From assembly GCA_030603485.1 (NCBI GenBank), contig JAUVXS010000009.1, positions 1-20,709 of the forward strand: a DNA stretch of 20,709 nucleotides, written 5' to 3'. A program made the translations under genes and the position numbers. Below the pieces are notes generated by a model. The model made no database searches. It had not been told where the DNA came from and was given only the letters and a program-made list of their open reading frames with translations. Source of the DNA: Dehalococcoidia bacterium. GTDB taxonomy: Bacteria > Chloroflexota > Dehalococcoidia > GIF9 > AB-539-J10. Below are positions 8,001-15,082 of the stretch, one piece after another. How positions within the stretch are numbered: position 1 is the stretch's first letter; each line of letters begins with the position of its first letter.

Positions 8001-9130
8001 ACAATGTGCTGGCTACTGCCAACCTGGCCATGCTCACCGGGAATGTAGGAAAGCCCTCAACCGGGGTCAATCCACTCAGGGGTCAGAACAATGTGCAGGG
8101 TGCCTGCGATATGGGTGCCTTACCTAACGTCTATCCCGGCTATCAAGCGGTAGCCGATCAAGCTATTAGGGAAAAATTCGAAACTGCCTGGGGGTGTGGA
8201 TTGCCCCCATCTCCAGGACTGACCCTGGTCGAGATGCTTGAAGCTGCCTACCGTAAAGAGATAAAGGCGCTATATCTGGTTGGTGAGAACCCGGCATTAA
8301 GCGATCCTGATGTCCAACATGTCCGGGAGGCGCTGGCTCGACTTGAGTTTTTTGTGGTTCAGGATATATTCCTTTCTGAGACAGCAAAGTTTGCCCATGT
8401 TGTCTTGCCAGGGGCAAGCTTTGCAGAAAAGGATGGCACCTTCACCAACACTGAACGCCGGGTGCAGCGAGTAAGGAAAGTTATCGAGCCAATCGGCGAT
8501 TCCAAGCCTGATTGGTGGATTATTTGCCAGGTAGCCCAAAGGTTAGGAGCTAAAGGCTTTGACTATAGCCATTCATTTGACATAATGGAGGAAATTCGCA
8601 ACCTTACTCCCAGCTATGGTGGCATAAGTTACCAGAGGTTAGAGGATGGTGGACTCCAGTGGCCTTGCCCTACTGATGACCATCCCGGTACACCGATATT
8701 ACATACGAATATTTTTGTTAGGGGGAAAGGCAGACTTATCCCCTTGAAGTATGTACCCCCAGGGGAGTTAGCTGATGAGAGCTATCCTCTGATTCTCACC
8801 ACGGGGCGCAGCTTATATCATTTCCATACTGGGACGATGACTCGAAGGGTAGCTGGGCTTAATATTATAGAGCCTGAAGGTGTGGTGGAAATCAGCCCCA
8901 GAGACGCCTCGCAACTCGGCATAGCCCAGGGTGACAAGGTTAGGGTTCGTTCCCGACGTGGTGAAATTATTACTAAAGCTAAAGTAACTGGGGCATTGCC
9001 CTCAGGATTGGTATTTATGACTTTCCATTTCGCCGAGAGTGCTGCCAATATCCTCACTAACCCCAAGCTTGACCCGGTATCTAAAATTCCTGAACTCAAA
9101 GTTGCAGCAGTTAAGGTGGAAAAGATGTAG
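5084..9130 (+). CDS. Formate dehydrogenase-like molybdopterin oxidoreductase with inserted GltD/NfnB FAD-NAD(P)H module
   Basis: 1348-residue fusion. Order: [2Fe-2S] ferredoxin domain (C39, C56, C59, C71); a degenerate NuoG-type His-Cys segment (residues 95-114); a [4Fe-4S] motif C152/C155/C158/C162; a GltD-type Fe-S/flavin module (about 176-640) with ACPAGIDIPRYI, GRVC, FAD fold GAGPAG (273-278), NAD(P) fold GGGNVAMDSARAA (about 401-413), FAGGD and RCLQC (629-633); a second [4Fe-4S] motif C649/C652/C655/C659; then the molybdopterin domain with C683/C686/C690/C718 and Cys806 in HCARLCHAPT, the position that is Sec or Cys in formate dehydrogenases. The C-terminal molydopterin-binding domain ends the protein. 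Probable role: reversible CO2/formate conversion coupled to NAD(P)H and ferredoxin-type carriers. The ATG at 5084 follows AAAGGAG (5071-5077); an upstream TTG at 5066 would overlap that site. There is no signal peptide, so it is cytoplasmic. It is last in the hydrogenase-MetVF operon. Substrate is inferred and not proven. Confidence 0.9.
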   Translation: MVVQGIITLNVDGKGVKAKQGQTILEAARSAGIYIPSLCYYPGLKALPQVMPDQACQLCIVEANGSVVLSCITAATGGMIVRTDTPEVQELRRKHMLAILRRQPTDICFEKRDCELQKAIDYVGLKEIPVHVPRSLPHLEDNPFFARDSSFCILCHRCLRVCDEIRGNGVIEIAFPCYKACPAGIDIPRYIRLIARGRPSEALAVIREKVPFPAVLGRVCNAPCQEECRRGQDVDKTLHIRMLKRFAADNGNNGWKKQAKLLPATGKRIAVVGAGPAGLTCAYYLAKLGHKVTIFEALPEPGGMMRAGIPEYRLPRNILRDEIREIETEGVEIRLNTRVESLDSLFEQGYQAVFLAIGAHEEMKLGVEGEDLPGVIGCVEFLKRFNFGEKVKIGNRVGVIGGGNVAMDSARAALRLGAGRVTIFYRRTKNEMPAQPEEVEQALEEGVEVIFLVAPSRLYKKSNLKLELIRMELGEPDSSGRRRPVPIKGSGFTAELDTLIAAIGERPDVPAGFEVEVERGNILKVNDDMSTSREGVFAGGDCVTGPALVINAIAAGRKAAQSIDRYLGGKGDITEHLVPAEEATTWLGDSTIKERLATLSHLPPEKRVKSLAEVEHSLTWETAVAEAQRCLQCHVIAPLEGRTLREVDCKFCGACVDSCPTGALTDLSTRGMAKPDRIVITICPYCGVGCQFKLEVKDEKIMASIPDPDAVANHGQACVKGRFGIAEFVHHPERLTSPLIRKNGELKEASWDEALELIAGKLQGYTADEVGVIASAKCTNEENYVMQKFARAVLGTNNVDHCARLCHAPTVAGLVQSFGSGAMTNSINEIGDAACILAIGTNTTEGHPVIGLEIIRAVNGGGKLLVANPRQIDLCRFASLWLQHNPGSDVALLMGMMRVIVDEELFDSTFIKDRCENFDAFRESLKDFDLDFVERVTKVPRDRIVEAARMFATNSPATILYSMGITQHSHGTDNVLATANLAMLTGNVGKPSTGVNPLRGQNNVQGACDMGALPNVYPGYQAVADQAIREKFETAWGCGLPPSPGLTLVEMLEAAYRKEIKALYLVGENPALSDPDVQHVREALARLEFFVVQDIFLSETAKFAHVVLPGASFAEKDGTFTNTERRVQRVRKVIEPIGDSKPDWWIICQVAQRLGAKGFDYSHSFDIMEEIRNLTPSYGGISYQRLEDGGLQWPCPTDDHPGTPILHTNIFVRGKGRLIPLKYVPPGELADESYPLILTTGRSLYHFHTGTMTRRVAGLNIIEPEGVVEISPRDASQLGIAQGDKVRVRSRRGEIITKAKVTGALPSGLVFMTFHFAESAANILTNPKLDPVSKIPELKVAAVKVEKM

Positions 9131-9276
9131 ATTTTTAGGAAAGTGGTTAGCTACGGGAGCAGCGAAGCAACAAAGCTTGTGTTGGACGGAGTTGAGTATT
9201 ATTCAAGATATACCTTGCTCATTCATCTCTAACTAAGTACACTAAATTTTAATCATTTGTAATTGACCTTTGTCTC
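9131..9276. other. Intergenic gap between convergent FDH fusion and mobA
   Basis: 146 AT-rich bases between two tail-to-tail genes. No hairpin followed by a T-run could be found on either strand, and no conserved reading frame is seen. A rho-independent terminator for the long operon is therefore not evident. Confidence 0.5.
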
Positions 9277-9888
9277 TTAAACCATTCCCTCAATAGTCCT
9301 CTCGACTGCCAGCTTTCTTGCCTTCTCCAGATCAGCCTGGTTATTTATGTTGAAAAAGCTTAAGTGCCTTGGGTCAAAGCTGTTTATCTCGTCCTCTTCA
9401 ACGTACTTCACCTTGACCATACTAAAAAGTTCGGCAATCCTCAGTTCATTTTGCTCCAGTAACTCCTGGATAAGGACTAAGCAACTCTTGGAATATACTG
9501 CACAAAGGGGCTCTAATTTATCTTTTATACGTGGAACAACAACATCAAAGGTGGAAGAGATTTGAATCATGTATTTAAGCAAGCCGACGCTCAGAAACGG
9601 TGTATCGCAGCCAACAACGATGGCCCGCGAACTGGATGAAGCTATTAGACCTGAATAAATGCCAACCAGCGGACCCTTTTCAGGATAAATATCGGCTACC
9701 GTCTTTATCCTTACAGGTGAGGAGCAAGGAATTGCTTCGCCACGAGCAGTCACAATAATGATTTCTGTGCTGAGGATAGAAAGGCGGTCAACCACCCGCT
9801 GGATAAGACTCTTCCCCTCAATAACCTGAAGAGCCTTGCTTCGACCAAGCCTCGAACTTTTACCACCGGCGAGAATAATAGAAGTCAT
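9277..9888 (-). CDS. mobA: Molybdenum cofactor guanylyltransferase
   Basis: 203-residue cytoplasmic nucleotidyltransferase that joins GMP to Mo-molybdopterin to make the MGD cofactor. The N-terminus IILAGGKSSRLGRSK (residues 4-18) is the GTP-binding signature of MobA and related pyrophosphorylase-like folds; VVGCDTPF (91-98) contains D95, the metal-binding position. SFFNINNQADLEKA near the C-terminus is also family-typical. The ATG at 9888 is chosen because it directly precedes the signature; the frame stays open further upstream (to 9999) but that part has no family resemblance. There is no clear ribosome site before the ATG, so the start is less sure than the function. The neighbouring formate dehydrogenase needs bis-MGD, which explains the location, although the two genes face each other. 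Confidence 0.9.
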   Translation of the reverse strand: MTSIILAGGKSSRLGRSKALQVIEGKSLIQRVVDRLSILSTEIIIVTARGEAIPCSSPVRIKTVADIYPEKGPLVGIYSGLIASSSSRAIVVGCDTPFLSVGLLKYMIQISSTFDVVVPRIKDKLEPLCAVYSKSCLVLIQELLEQNELRIAELFSMVKVKYVEEDEINSFDPRHLSFFNINNQADLEKARKLAVERTIEGMV

Positions 9889-10111
9889 GCTCAAAACGCG
9901 CAAAATACAAAGGTAAGCTAACATACTGGACAGCACTCGGCAAGCCTCTATTGCTTGCCTAAGCTCTCCTTCTGTATTAGAATAGTGGCATATGTACATG
10001 ACGAGTAAGATATTTATTTGCTCCTGTACTCGGCACCCGACTTACTCTTGGCTTAGGTAGCTAAATTGAAAAATTAGCTTACTTTAAACACTCTATTTAC
10101 ATCAGCAAACC
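9889..10111. other. Divergent intergenic region between mobA and the CBS-domain gene
   Basis: 223 bases that must hold promoters for both divergent genes. Two inverted repeats are visible: GGCAAGC (9939-9945) with GCTTGCC (9953-9959) around a 7-nt loop, and AGCTAA (10059-10064) with TTAGCT (10074-10079). No convincing -35/-10 pair was found, and no molybdenum-cofactor riboswitch pattern was recognised. Confidence 0.4.
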
Positions 10112-10573
10112 ATGATGGAAGAATTATACAAGTTAAAAGCAAAAGAAATAATGATACCCGGGCACGAAACTCCATTTATGGAAGAGAACGCGAGTTGGGT
10201 GGAGTTTCTTGACAAGCTTTCTCTTAGGGCACACGCATGGGTGGTTAACAATACTGAGGAAATGAAAGTGGTGGGGGTAGTAACGGAGCACGATATACTG
10301 CGTACCATTATTCCTCCTGGGCAAAAAAAGGAGAGGATGTTCGGAATTCATAGGGCTGAGATATTGCATAAAGAAAGTGTCGTCCAGGATATCATGACAC
10401 ATAATCCTGTTGTATGCTCGCCGGAAGAAACTGTAGCTGACGTCTTGAAGAAGTTTTCCTCCTTCAATATCCGCAGATTGGCAGTTGTTGATGAAAATAA
10501 AAGACTCCTGGGAGAAGTAACAATACAGCTCCTGGTAAGAAATCTAAGATATAAGTTCCTGAATACCTTATGA
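10112..10573 (+). CDS. CBS-domain pair protein, probable antiporter regulator
   Basis: 153-residue protein made of two CBS domains. Domain 1 is about residues 8-64 and contains KAKEIM and VVGVVTEHDIL; domain 2 is about 90-145 and contains VQDIMTHNPVVCSPEETVADVL and RRLAVVDENKRLLGEVT. CBS pairs usually bind adenine nucleotides and act as sensors. The stop overlaps the antiporter ATG by 4 nt (ATGA), so the two proteins are probably made together. The pairing suggests that this protein gates or senses for the transporter, by analogy with CBS modules fused to other ion channels and transporters; that is inference. ATG at 10112 or 10115 are both possible; neither has a strong ribosome site. Confidence 0.85.
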   Translation: MMEELYKLKAKEIMIPGHETPFMEENASWVEFLDKLSLRAHAWVVNNTEEMKVVGVVTEHDILRTIIPPGQKKERMFGIHRAEILHKESVVQDIMTHNPVVCSPEETVADVLKKFSSFNIRRLAVVDENKRLLGEVTIQLLVRNLRYKFLNTL

Positions 10574-11736
10574 ATATCTATGTCCTTGTCGCCTTAGTTC
10601 TCTTAATTGGCTTCATACTCGGAAGGGTACTACGCAAGTTAAAATTAACAGAAGTTCTAGCATATATTCTCTCGGGTATTATCATTGGACGGGTTTTGAA
10701 TTTCAGCGCGCCCGAACAATTCAGCGTCATCATCACCGGCACCACGCTTGCTCTTGTTGCCTACATAATAGGACTGAGCTTCTCTTTCGCTTTTCTAAAA
10801 AGAATGGGTAAGCAGATGGTCATTATATTGATTGTGCAGGTGGTCATGACTTTTATTGCCACAGGGGGTTTTGTATATTTATTGACGAGGGATCTCCCTC
10901 TTTCCATAATTTTGGCTTCGCTCGCCCCTGCCACCGCTCCGGCGGGAACCATAGCAGTTTTGAGAGACTTAAGGGCAAAAGGAACACTTACAGACATAAC
11001 TATGGCTCTTGTGGGACTGGATGACGCACTTGTAATAGTTATTTATTCGGTGGGGATTATGTGGACGAAGATGTTGTTAGGTGGAGAAGCAAGCATTTCA
11101 TTTTCCTTTACTTACCCATTATGGGAGATTTTTGGTGGCTTAGGACTTGGAGGGGTAATTGGAATTGCTACTGCTTACTTCACGAAGAAAATACATCTTT
11201 CCTCCGACCAGATCTTTGTTGTTTCTTTGGCGGTGGCTCTTATGTGTTGGGGTCTGGCGGAAATGATTGGAGTTTCGGCAATTCTCACATGTATGGCTTT
11301 AGGAACCGCAGTGATTAACCTCAATGTCCAAATCGGCAGTCGCTCAAACGAATTGATAGATAATATCATGACGCCGATATTTGTTTTGTTTTTCGCCGCT
11401 ATTGGTATGGCGATGGACTTCTCACTTTTTCATCTCATATGGCCGCTTGTAATTGTGTATTGCGTTAGCAGAAGTATTGGCAAGGTAACAGGGTGTAGCC
11501 TTGGAGCTGCCATATCAAGGTCCGAGCCAAAAATCAAGAAGTATCTTGGCCTTGCCATGCTAGATCAAGCAGGTGTTGCCATAGGACTTGCTTTCCTGGC
11601 AGCTCAAGCATTGTCGGAGTATGAGCTCGGAGGCACAATAATCGCACTTATGGCCACCACAACAGTAGTTTATGGACTCCTTTCACCACCTCTAATACAA
11701 TATGCTATTAAGAAGGCAGGAGAAGCACGTACGTAA
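10570..11736 (+). CDS. Cation:proton antiporter, CPA2/KefB-like
   Basis: 388-residue membrane protein with about 12 hydrophobic segments, starting with a helix at residues 2-18. The segment ASLAPATAPAGTIAVLRDL followed by LVGLDDAL matches the discontinuous helix and the paired acidic site of Na+(K+)/H+ exchangers of the CPA2 family. The length covers only the membrane domain: there is no C-terminal RCK/TrkA-N nucleotide-binding domain, which KefB/KefC carry. The separately encoded CBS protein just upstream (ATGA overlap) may provide the regulatory part. Whether the ion is Na+ or K+ cannot be told from sequence alone. Confidence 0.88.
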   Translation: MNIYVLVALVLLIGFILGRVLRKLKLTEVLAYILSGIIIGRVLNFSAPEQFSVIITGTTLALVAYIIGLSFSFAFLKRMGKQMVIILIVQVVMTFIATGGFVYLLTRDLPLSIILASLAPATAPAGTIAVLRDLRAKGTLTDITMALVGLDDALVIVIYSVGIMWTKMLLGGEASISFSFTYPLWEIFGGLGLGGVIGIATAYFTKKIHLSSDQIFVVSLAVALMCWGLAEMIGVSAILTCMALGTAVINLNVQIGSRSNELIDNIMTPIFVLFFAAIGMAMDFSLFHLIWPLVIVYCVSRSIGKVTGCSLGAAISRSEPKIKKYLGLAMLDQAGVAIGLAFLAAQALSEYELGGTIIALMATTTVVYGLLSPPLIQYAIKKAGEART

Positions 11737-11908
11737 TACTTTTATAAAGGGGTACCCCTGCAAATATGGTAGCTAGGGAGAAAGACAAAGTTGACTTACC
11801 GTTGTAAACAGGTAAGCTCCTATCCGGCTTCTGGGAGTATTGTGGCGCTAGGATAAGGTATTGTTCAGGGTTATGCCAAGATAGTGGCGGCAGTTCAGGA
11901 GAACGAAA
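11737..11908. other. Leader region upstream of tsaD
   Basis: 172 bases. AGGGGTACCCCT at 11748-11759 is a perfect 12-bp palindrome without a loop, so it looks like a protein-binding site and not an RNA hairpin. CTTACC (11795-11800) and GGTAAG (11811-11816) can form a short stem. No T-run terminator for the antiporter gene is present, so tsaD could be cotranscribed or have its own weak promoter. Confidence 0.35.
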
Positions 11909-12892
11909 ATGAAAATCCTGGGTATTGAAACCTCTTGTGATGAAACTGCCGCTGCCGTAGTGGAGGGTGGCAGCAAAGTTGTCTCCAATGTGGTAGCTTC
12001 ACAAATAGACATTCATGCTCGCTATGGCGGCGTAGTCCCCGAAGTTGCCTCAAGGCAACATCTTCTCACCATTATCCCGGTTATCAACAAGGCTATGGCC
12101 GAAGTCTCCTGGCAGGATATCAACGGCATTGCAGTAACTTTCGGCCCGGGGCTGGCCGGGTCGCTGTTGGTCGGCGTTAATGTGGCTAAGGCAATTGCCT
12201 TGGCTAAGAAATTGCCTCTTATCGGGGTTAACCATCTTGAGGCACATATCTACGCTAATTGGCTGGACTCCTTCAAAGGAGAGCCCAGAAAGGTGGAATT
12301 TCCCTGCCTCTGTCTTGTTGTCTCCGGTGGGCACAGCGATCTGGTATTGATGAGGGGACATAGGCAATTTGAGAAGTTAGGACGGACCCGTGATGACGCT
12401 GCAGGTGAAGCCTTTGACAAAGCAGCTAGAATTTTAGGCTTGGGTTATCCTGGGGGTCCAGCTATTGAAGAGGCAGCCCGCTCTGGAATTCCTTGCTTAC
12501 CTCTCCCACGAGCCTGGCTCAAGGAAAGCCATGACTTCAGCTTCAGTGGCTTGAAAACTGCCTTGTGGCATCTTGTTCACAAGGGAGGGATTTCGGTAGC
12601 CGATGCCGCAGCAAGCTTCCAATTGGCCATAGTCGATGTTTTAGTTTCCAAAACAATTGAAGCCGCAAAGCAATTGGAAGTGGAGCAAGTTCTGCTGAGC
12701 GGTGGAGTGGCAGCCAATAAGACATTAACTCAGCATTTCATTGCCAACGCGCCAGTTTCTGTTCTTATTCCCCCTCCCCACTTATGTACTGATAATGCTG
12801 CTATGGTGGCTGCTTGTGGTTATTATCACTTCCAGGCTGGCAGGATAAGCGGTTATGACCTGGATGTAGTGCCCAGCCTTAGTCTTGGTTGA
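11909..12892 (+). CDS. tsaD: tRNA N6-adenosine threonylcarbamoyltransferase
   Basis: 327-residue ASKHA-fold enzyme (Kae1/OSGEPL1 family) that transfers threonylcarbamoyl to A37 of ANN-reading tRNAs, with TsaB and TsaE as partners. Sequence marks: MKILGIETSCDETAAAV at the N-terminus; metal ligands H109 and H113 in NHLEAHIY; VVSGGHSDL (137-145); and D295 in CTDNAAMV. Slightly shorter than the common length of about 340 but with all motifs. ATG at 11909 is preceded by CAGGAGAA (11896-11903). TsaB and TsaE genes are not in the window. A housekeeping gene, unrelated to its neighbours. Confidence 0.97.
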   Translation: MKILGIETSCDETAAAVVEGGSKVVSNVVASQIDIHARYGGVVPEVASRQHLLTIIPVINKAMAEVSWQDINGIAVTFGPGLAGSLLVGVNVAKAIALAKKLPLIGVNHLEAHIYANWLDSFKGEPRKVEFPCLCLVVSGGHSDLVLMRGHRQFEKLGRTRDDAAGEAFDKAARILGLGYPGGPAIEEAARSGIPCLPLPRAWLKESHDFSFSGLKTALWHLVHKGGISVADAAASFQLAIVDVLVSKTIEAAKQLEVEQVLLSGGVAANKTLTQHFIANAPVSVLIPPPHLCTDNAAMVAACGYYHFQAGRISGYDLDVVPSLSLG

Positions 12893-12908
12893 CCCCTTCA
12901 GCAGCTTT

Positions 12909-12928
12909 CTAAAAACTTCGTTTTTTAG
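12909..12928 (+). terminator. Possible weak terminator after tsaD
   Basis: CTAAAAAC and GTTTTTTAG form an AT-rich stem around a 3-nt loop 16 nt after the tsaD stop. The right arm itself is the only T-rich stretch, so this is a marginal rho-independent terminator. Confidence 0.35.
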
Positions 12929-13168
12929 GGTAAATAATTAAACCCTATTTTGAAATTTTTGTGCCGGGACTATTTGGCTATTTACTTTGTTCAATTAAGT
13001 CCATTTTACCTTTAGATCCGGGGTGAAAAATCCCTCTACATAGGACTTTTAGGCTATAGCAAGAAAACCTTGATGCCCAAGCGTAGAACTTTTGGGTCAT
13101 AGACAGGCTATGGAACTTCAATTAAGATTTTAATACTGAAGGTAAACATCAGTAGAGGGAATAAAGAA
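12929..13168 (+). other. Repeat-rich, structured intergenic region upstream of a small ORF
   Basis: No gene is seen here, but order is visible. GGACTATTTGGCTAT (12967-12981) recurs as GGACTTTTAGGCTAT (13043-13057), 13 of 15 bases identical. TTCAATTAAG appears near 12990 and again near 13118. TTTTACCTTTAG and CTGAAGGTAAAC near the two ends are inverted with 10 of 12 pairs, and CATAG/CTATG flank ACAGG near 13100. This looks like an RNA leader or a repeated regulatory element, not random spacer. No known riboswitch class was recognised. Confidence 0.4.
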
Positions 13169-13366
13169 TTGGAGATGGAAGCAAAACGCCTCCAGGACGA
13201 ATTCGTGATTCTCAAAACAGCAATCGAGGAGGCGATAAACAAGGGACAGAGATCCGTGGATGACCTTAACGGTATTCACGGGTACGGCATGGAGTTCAGT
13301 AAAGACGTTGCCCTCACCTGCATGAATACTGGCTCGGGGGTTGTCGGCTGGGTCGACGATTTTTAA
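13169..13366 (+). CDS. Small hypothetical protein
   Basis: 65-residue soluble protein of unknown function. The first 30 residues are charged and helix-prone (KRLQDEFVILKTAIEEAINKG); the second half is Gly-rich and ends in GSGVVGWVDDF. The TTG at 13169 sits 8 nt after GAGGGA (13155-13160), a good distance, so TTG is favoured over the ATG at 13175, which is 14 nt away. It faces the DUF2851 gene with only 19 bases between the stops. The good ribosome site and the structured upstream region argue that it is real, but no family was recognised and coding status is not certain. Confidence 0.45.
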   Translation: MEMEAKRLQDEFVILKTAIEEAINKGQRSVDDLNGIHGYGMEFSKDVALTCMNTGSGVVGWVDDF

Positions 13367-13385
13367 GCCGACACCTCAGTATTTC

Positions 13386-14729
13386 TCAACTAGCCAGAGG
13401 ACAATGTGAACATCTTCCTTCTCGGCAGTAGTTCCTGAAGATGTGAATGAGTCCTTGCTGATGACAGGCAGTGAAATCAAAAGACTCTTCAAGGCAAAGT
13501 TGTTTCGTCATATGGCGTGTTATACAATTCCCAGCCAATCTGGGATAGTTACGGTAAAGCTCAATAGCTTTATCTACTAGTCTTGCCTCATTGGCTAGCT
13601 CTCCCCAGGAAAAAGCAAAGGGCAATATAACGTTTACTGCAATTTCACCGGCTTTACTGGTTCCCAAAAGAGCTGATATCTTTGTTTTACTTTTGACATC
13701 AAAATCGAAATGGTCCCGCCAGTAGCCATCGCCAGCCGCAGTCAGGCCGTTCTCCAACACGCGGTGCCCGCCGGACAGGGGTACCTCTTTCACTAGCTGC
13801 AATATCCCTGCCAGGAGTTTTCCTTCGACAGGCTCAGGATAAGTTCCTTCGCAGTAACGCTCGAGAAGGTAGCTCTGGGCGACAATGCGTCGCACTGGGG
13901 AATTGTTGGGATATATGCGTGATAAGTTCCAGTCACTTGCTTTCATGGGTTCAACTTTTTTACCTGCTGATTGCCATATTTGCTCCAATTCTTGGACTTC
14001 TTTTTCCCTGGAAAGCTTTCCTGGCCATCTTTGAGAAGGTAATAAACCGGCTGTGCCTAACAACAAAGCTTGTTTTTGGGCCAAGCCTGCTCTGGATTCG
14101 ATGGAGTTGAGGGGTATTCTGTCAGCAAGGTTTTCAAAGGGCTTTGTGTTTTTTGCATAACCCAGGGCCCTCATCATACCTCGGAAAAGCACCTGCCCCG
14201 CCTCTTCCTTCTGAGCGAAACGAAGAATCTCGGCTTGAAAATGCATTGCCTTTTGCTTAAACCTTTCTTCACCGGCAGTGTTCAATAGCTTGCCCAAGGT
14301 TTGTCTATCCAAGTGGTTCAGTATCTGGAAGCAAGGAAGCAGGTAAGGTAGCAAGTAGGCTTGGTGCTGCAATGCCTTGGCCAGACATAGCACGGGAACT
14401 GAATTGCCGCTTTCTAGTAAGGTGGCTGAATTGCACTCATGCCACATAACAACATGAAGGATGACATTATTATATTCAGCATCGGCATGATGTTCATGGC
14501 TATACCAATCACTGGATTTAACGTGAACCTCTACGTTTCCTTTCGTCAAATGAGATTTATTGACGATAACTGCATCCCGAAAATCGGGGCCGCTATCGCC
14601 ATTAATTCTTCCAGGATAGACTACACTGACTAGCTCGTCTTCTGAGGATGTCAGGTCCTGTCCTACCACTTGCTGCCATATTAGAGCCGCTTGTTTTTCC
14701 GAGAAATTTATCCGATTACGTGTAATCAT
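13386..14729 (-). CDS. DUF2851 family protein
   Basis: 447-residue protein of unknown function. Family signatures are GPDFRDAVI near residue 50, GNVEVHVKSSDWYSHEHHADAEYNN around 65-88 with its conserved His/Asp/Asn, HVVMWHE, and a C-terminal Cys cluster REGRCSHCPL. Length is usual for the family. Residues 296-303 (TYPEPVEG) come from a dispersed DNA repeat inserted in frame at about 13820-13851. The start at 14729 has no strong ribosome site. The XRE regulator gene lies 101 nt upstream on the same strand and may be cotranscribed. It converges on the small ORF at 13169-13366. Confidence 0.8.
   Translation of the reverse strand: MITRNRINFSEKQAALIWQQVVGQDLTSSEDELVSVVYPGRINGDSGPDFRDAVIVNKSHLTKGNVEVHVKSSDWYSHEHHADAEYNNVILHVVMWHECNSATLLESGNSVPVLCLAKALQHQAYLLPYLLPCFQILNHLDRQTLGKLLNTAGEERFKQKAMHFQAEILRFAQKEEAGQVLFRGMMRALGYAKNTKPFENLADRIPLNSIESRAGLAQKQALLLGTAGLLPSQRWPGKLSREKEVQELEQIWQSAGKKVEPMKASDWNLSRIYPNNSPVRRIVAQSYLLERYCEGTYPEPVEGKLLAGILQLVKEVPLSGGHRVLENGLTAAGDGYWRDHFDFDVKSKTKISALLGTSKAGEIAVNVILPFAFSWGELANEARLVDKAIELYRNYPRLAGNCITRHMTKQLCLEESFDFTACHQQGLIHIFRNYCREGRCSHCPLAS
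13820..13851. repeat. Dispersed CCTGAGCCTGTCGAAGG-type repeat inside the DUF2851 gene
   Basis: On the minus strand ATCCTGAGCCTGTCGAAGG (13822-13840) matches a short repeat that is scattered in many bacterial genomes and gives the tell-tale peptide YPEPVEG (from memory). TTCCTTCG occurs on both sides, at 13820-13827 and 13844-13851, exactly 24 bp apart. Removing one 24-bp unit restores CEGKLL in the protein, so the insertion added eight codons. Confidence 0.7.
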
Positions 14730-14830
14730 GGCGTAAAAAAATTACCTGTCAATTAATATCAATCGTTTAAACCTTAGAGCATTGCTCACAATATTTCCGC
14801 TTGCCTCTGAAAAAACCGCAGCAGCCGACC

Positions 14831-15073
14831 TTAATTTGACTCATCATGCTTCTCTCCGACTTTGTAAGTGAAGCCACTACGCTCAGCAACTATGCTGAGC
14901 AAGGTAGCCGATGCTCCGCGAGGTCGATACATCCCCTTTTCCCATTCGCTGATTGTCTGCTGCCGGGTGCCTAATTCCTCGGCTAGCCTTGCTTGAGTTA
15001 AGTTCAGGTGTTGCCTCAGCGCCCGGACCTCCTCTTTACTCCACTGTCTTCTTTTCTTTTTTCTTCGCTCCAT
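14831..15073 (-). CDS. XRE-family helix-turn-helix regulator
   Basis: 80-residue DNA-binding protein. A basic N-terminus (ERRKKKRRQ) precedes a helix-turn-helix at residues 25-47, LTQARLAEELGTRQQTISEWEKG, of the Cro/C1 type. There is no effector domain. The ATG at 15073 is chosen although the frame stays open to a GTG at 15091, because that GTG overlaps the -10 box at 15083-15088 and could not be in the transcript. The mRNA would start only a few nucleotides before the ATG, so initiation would be leaderless or nearly so. DUF2851 follows 101 nt later on the same strand. Targets are unknown; a possible operator lies in its own promoter. Confidence 0.88.
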   Translation of the reverse strand: MERRKKKRRQWSKEEVRALRQHLNLTQARLAEELGTRQQTISEWEKGMYRPRGASATLLSIVAERSGFTYKVGEKHDESN

Positions 15074-15082
15074 CTCTCTAAA

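Noticed and set aside
9889..10111. Possible molybdenum-cofactor riboswitch before mobA
   Set aside because: Only a simple 7-bp hairpin is visible; none of the larger multi-stem structure could be traced.
14576..14588. CCCGA/TCGGG inverted repeat in the DUF2851 gene, similar to the one in the protease gene
   Set aside because: It encodes the conserved GPDFRD part of the DUF2851 family, so the sequence is explained by protein constraint.
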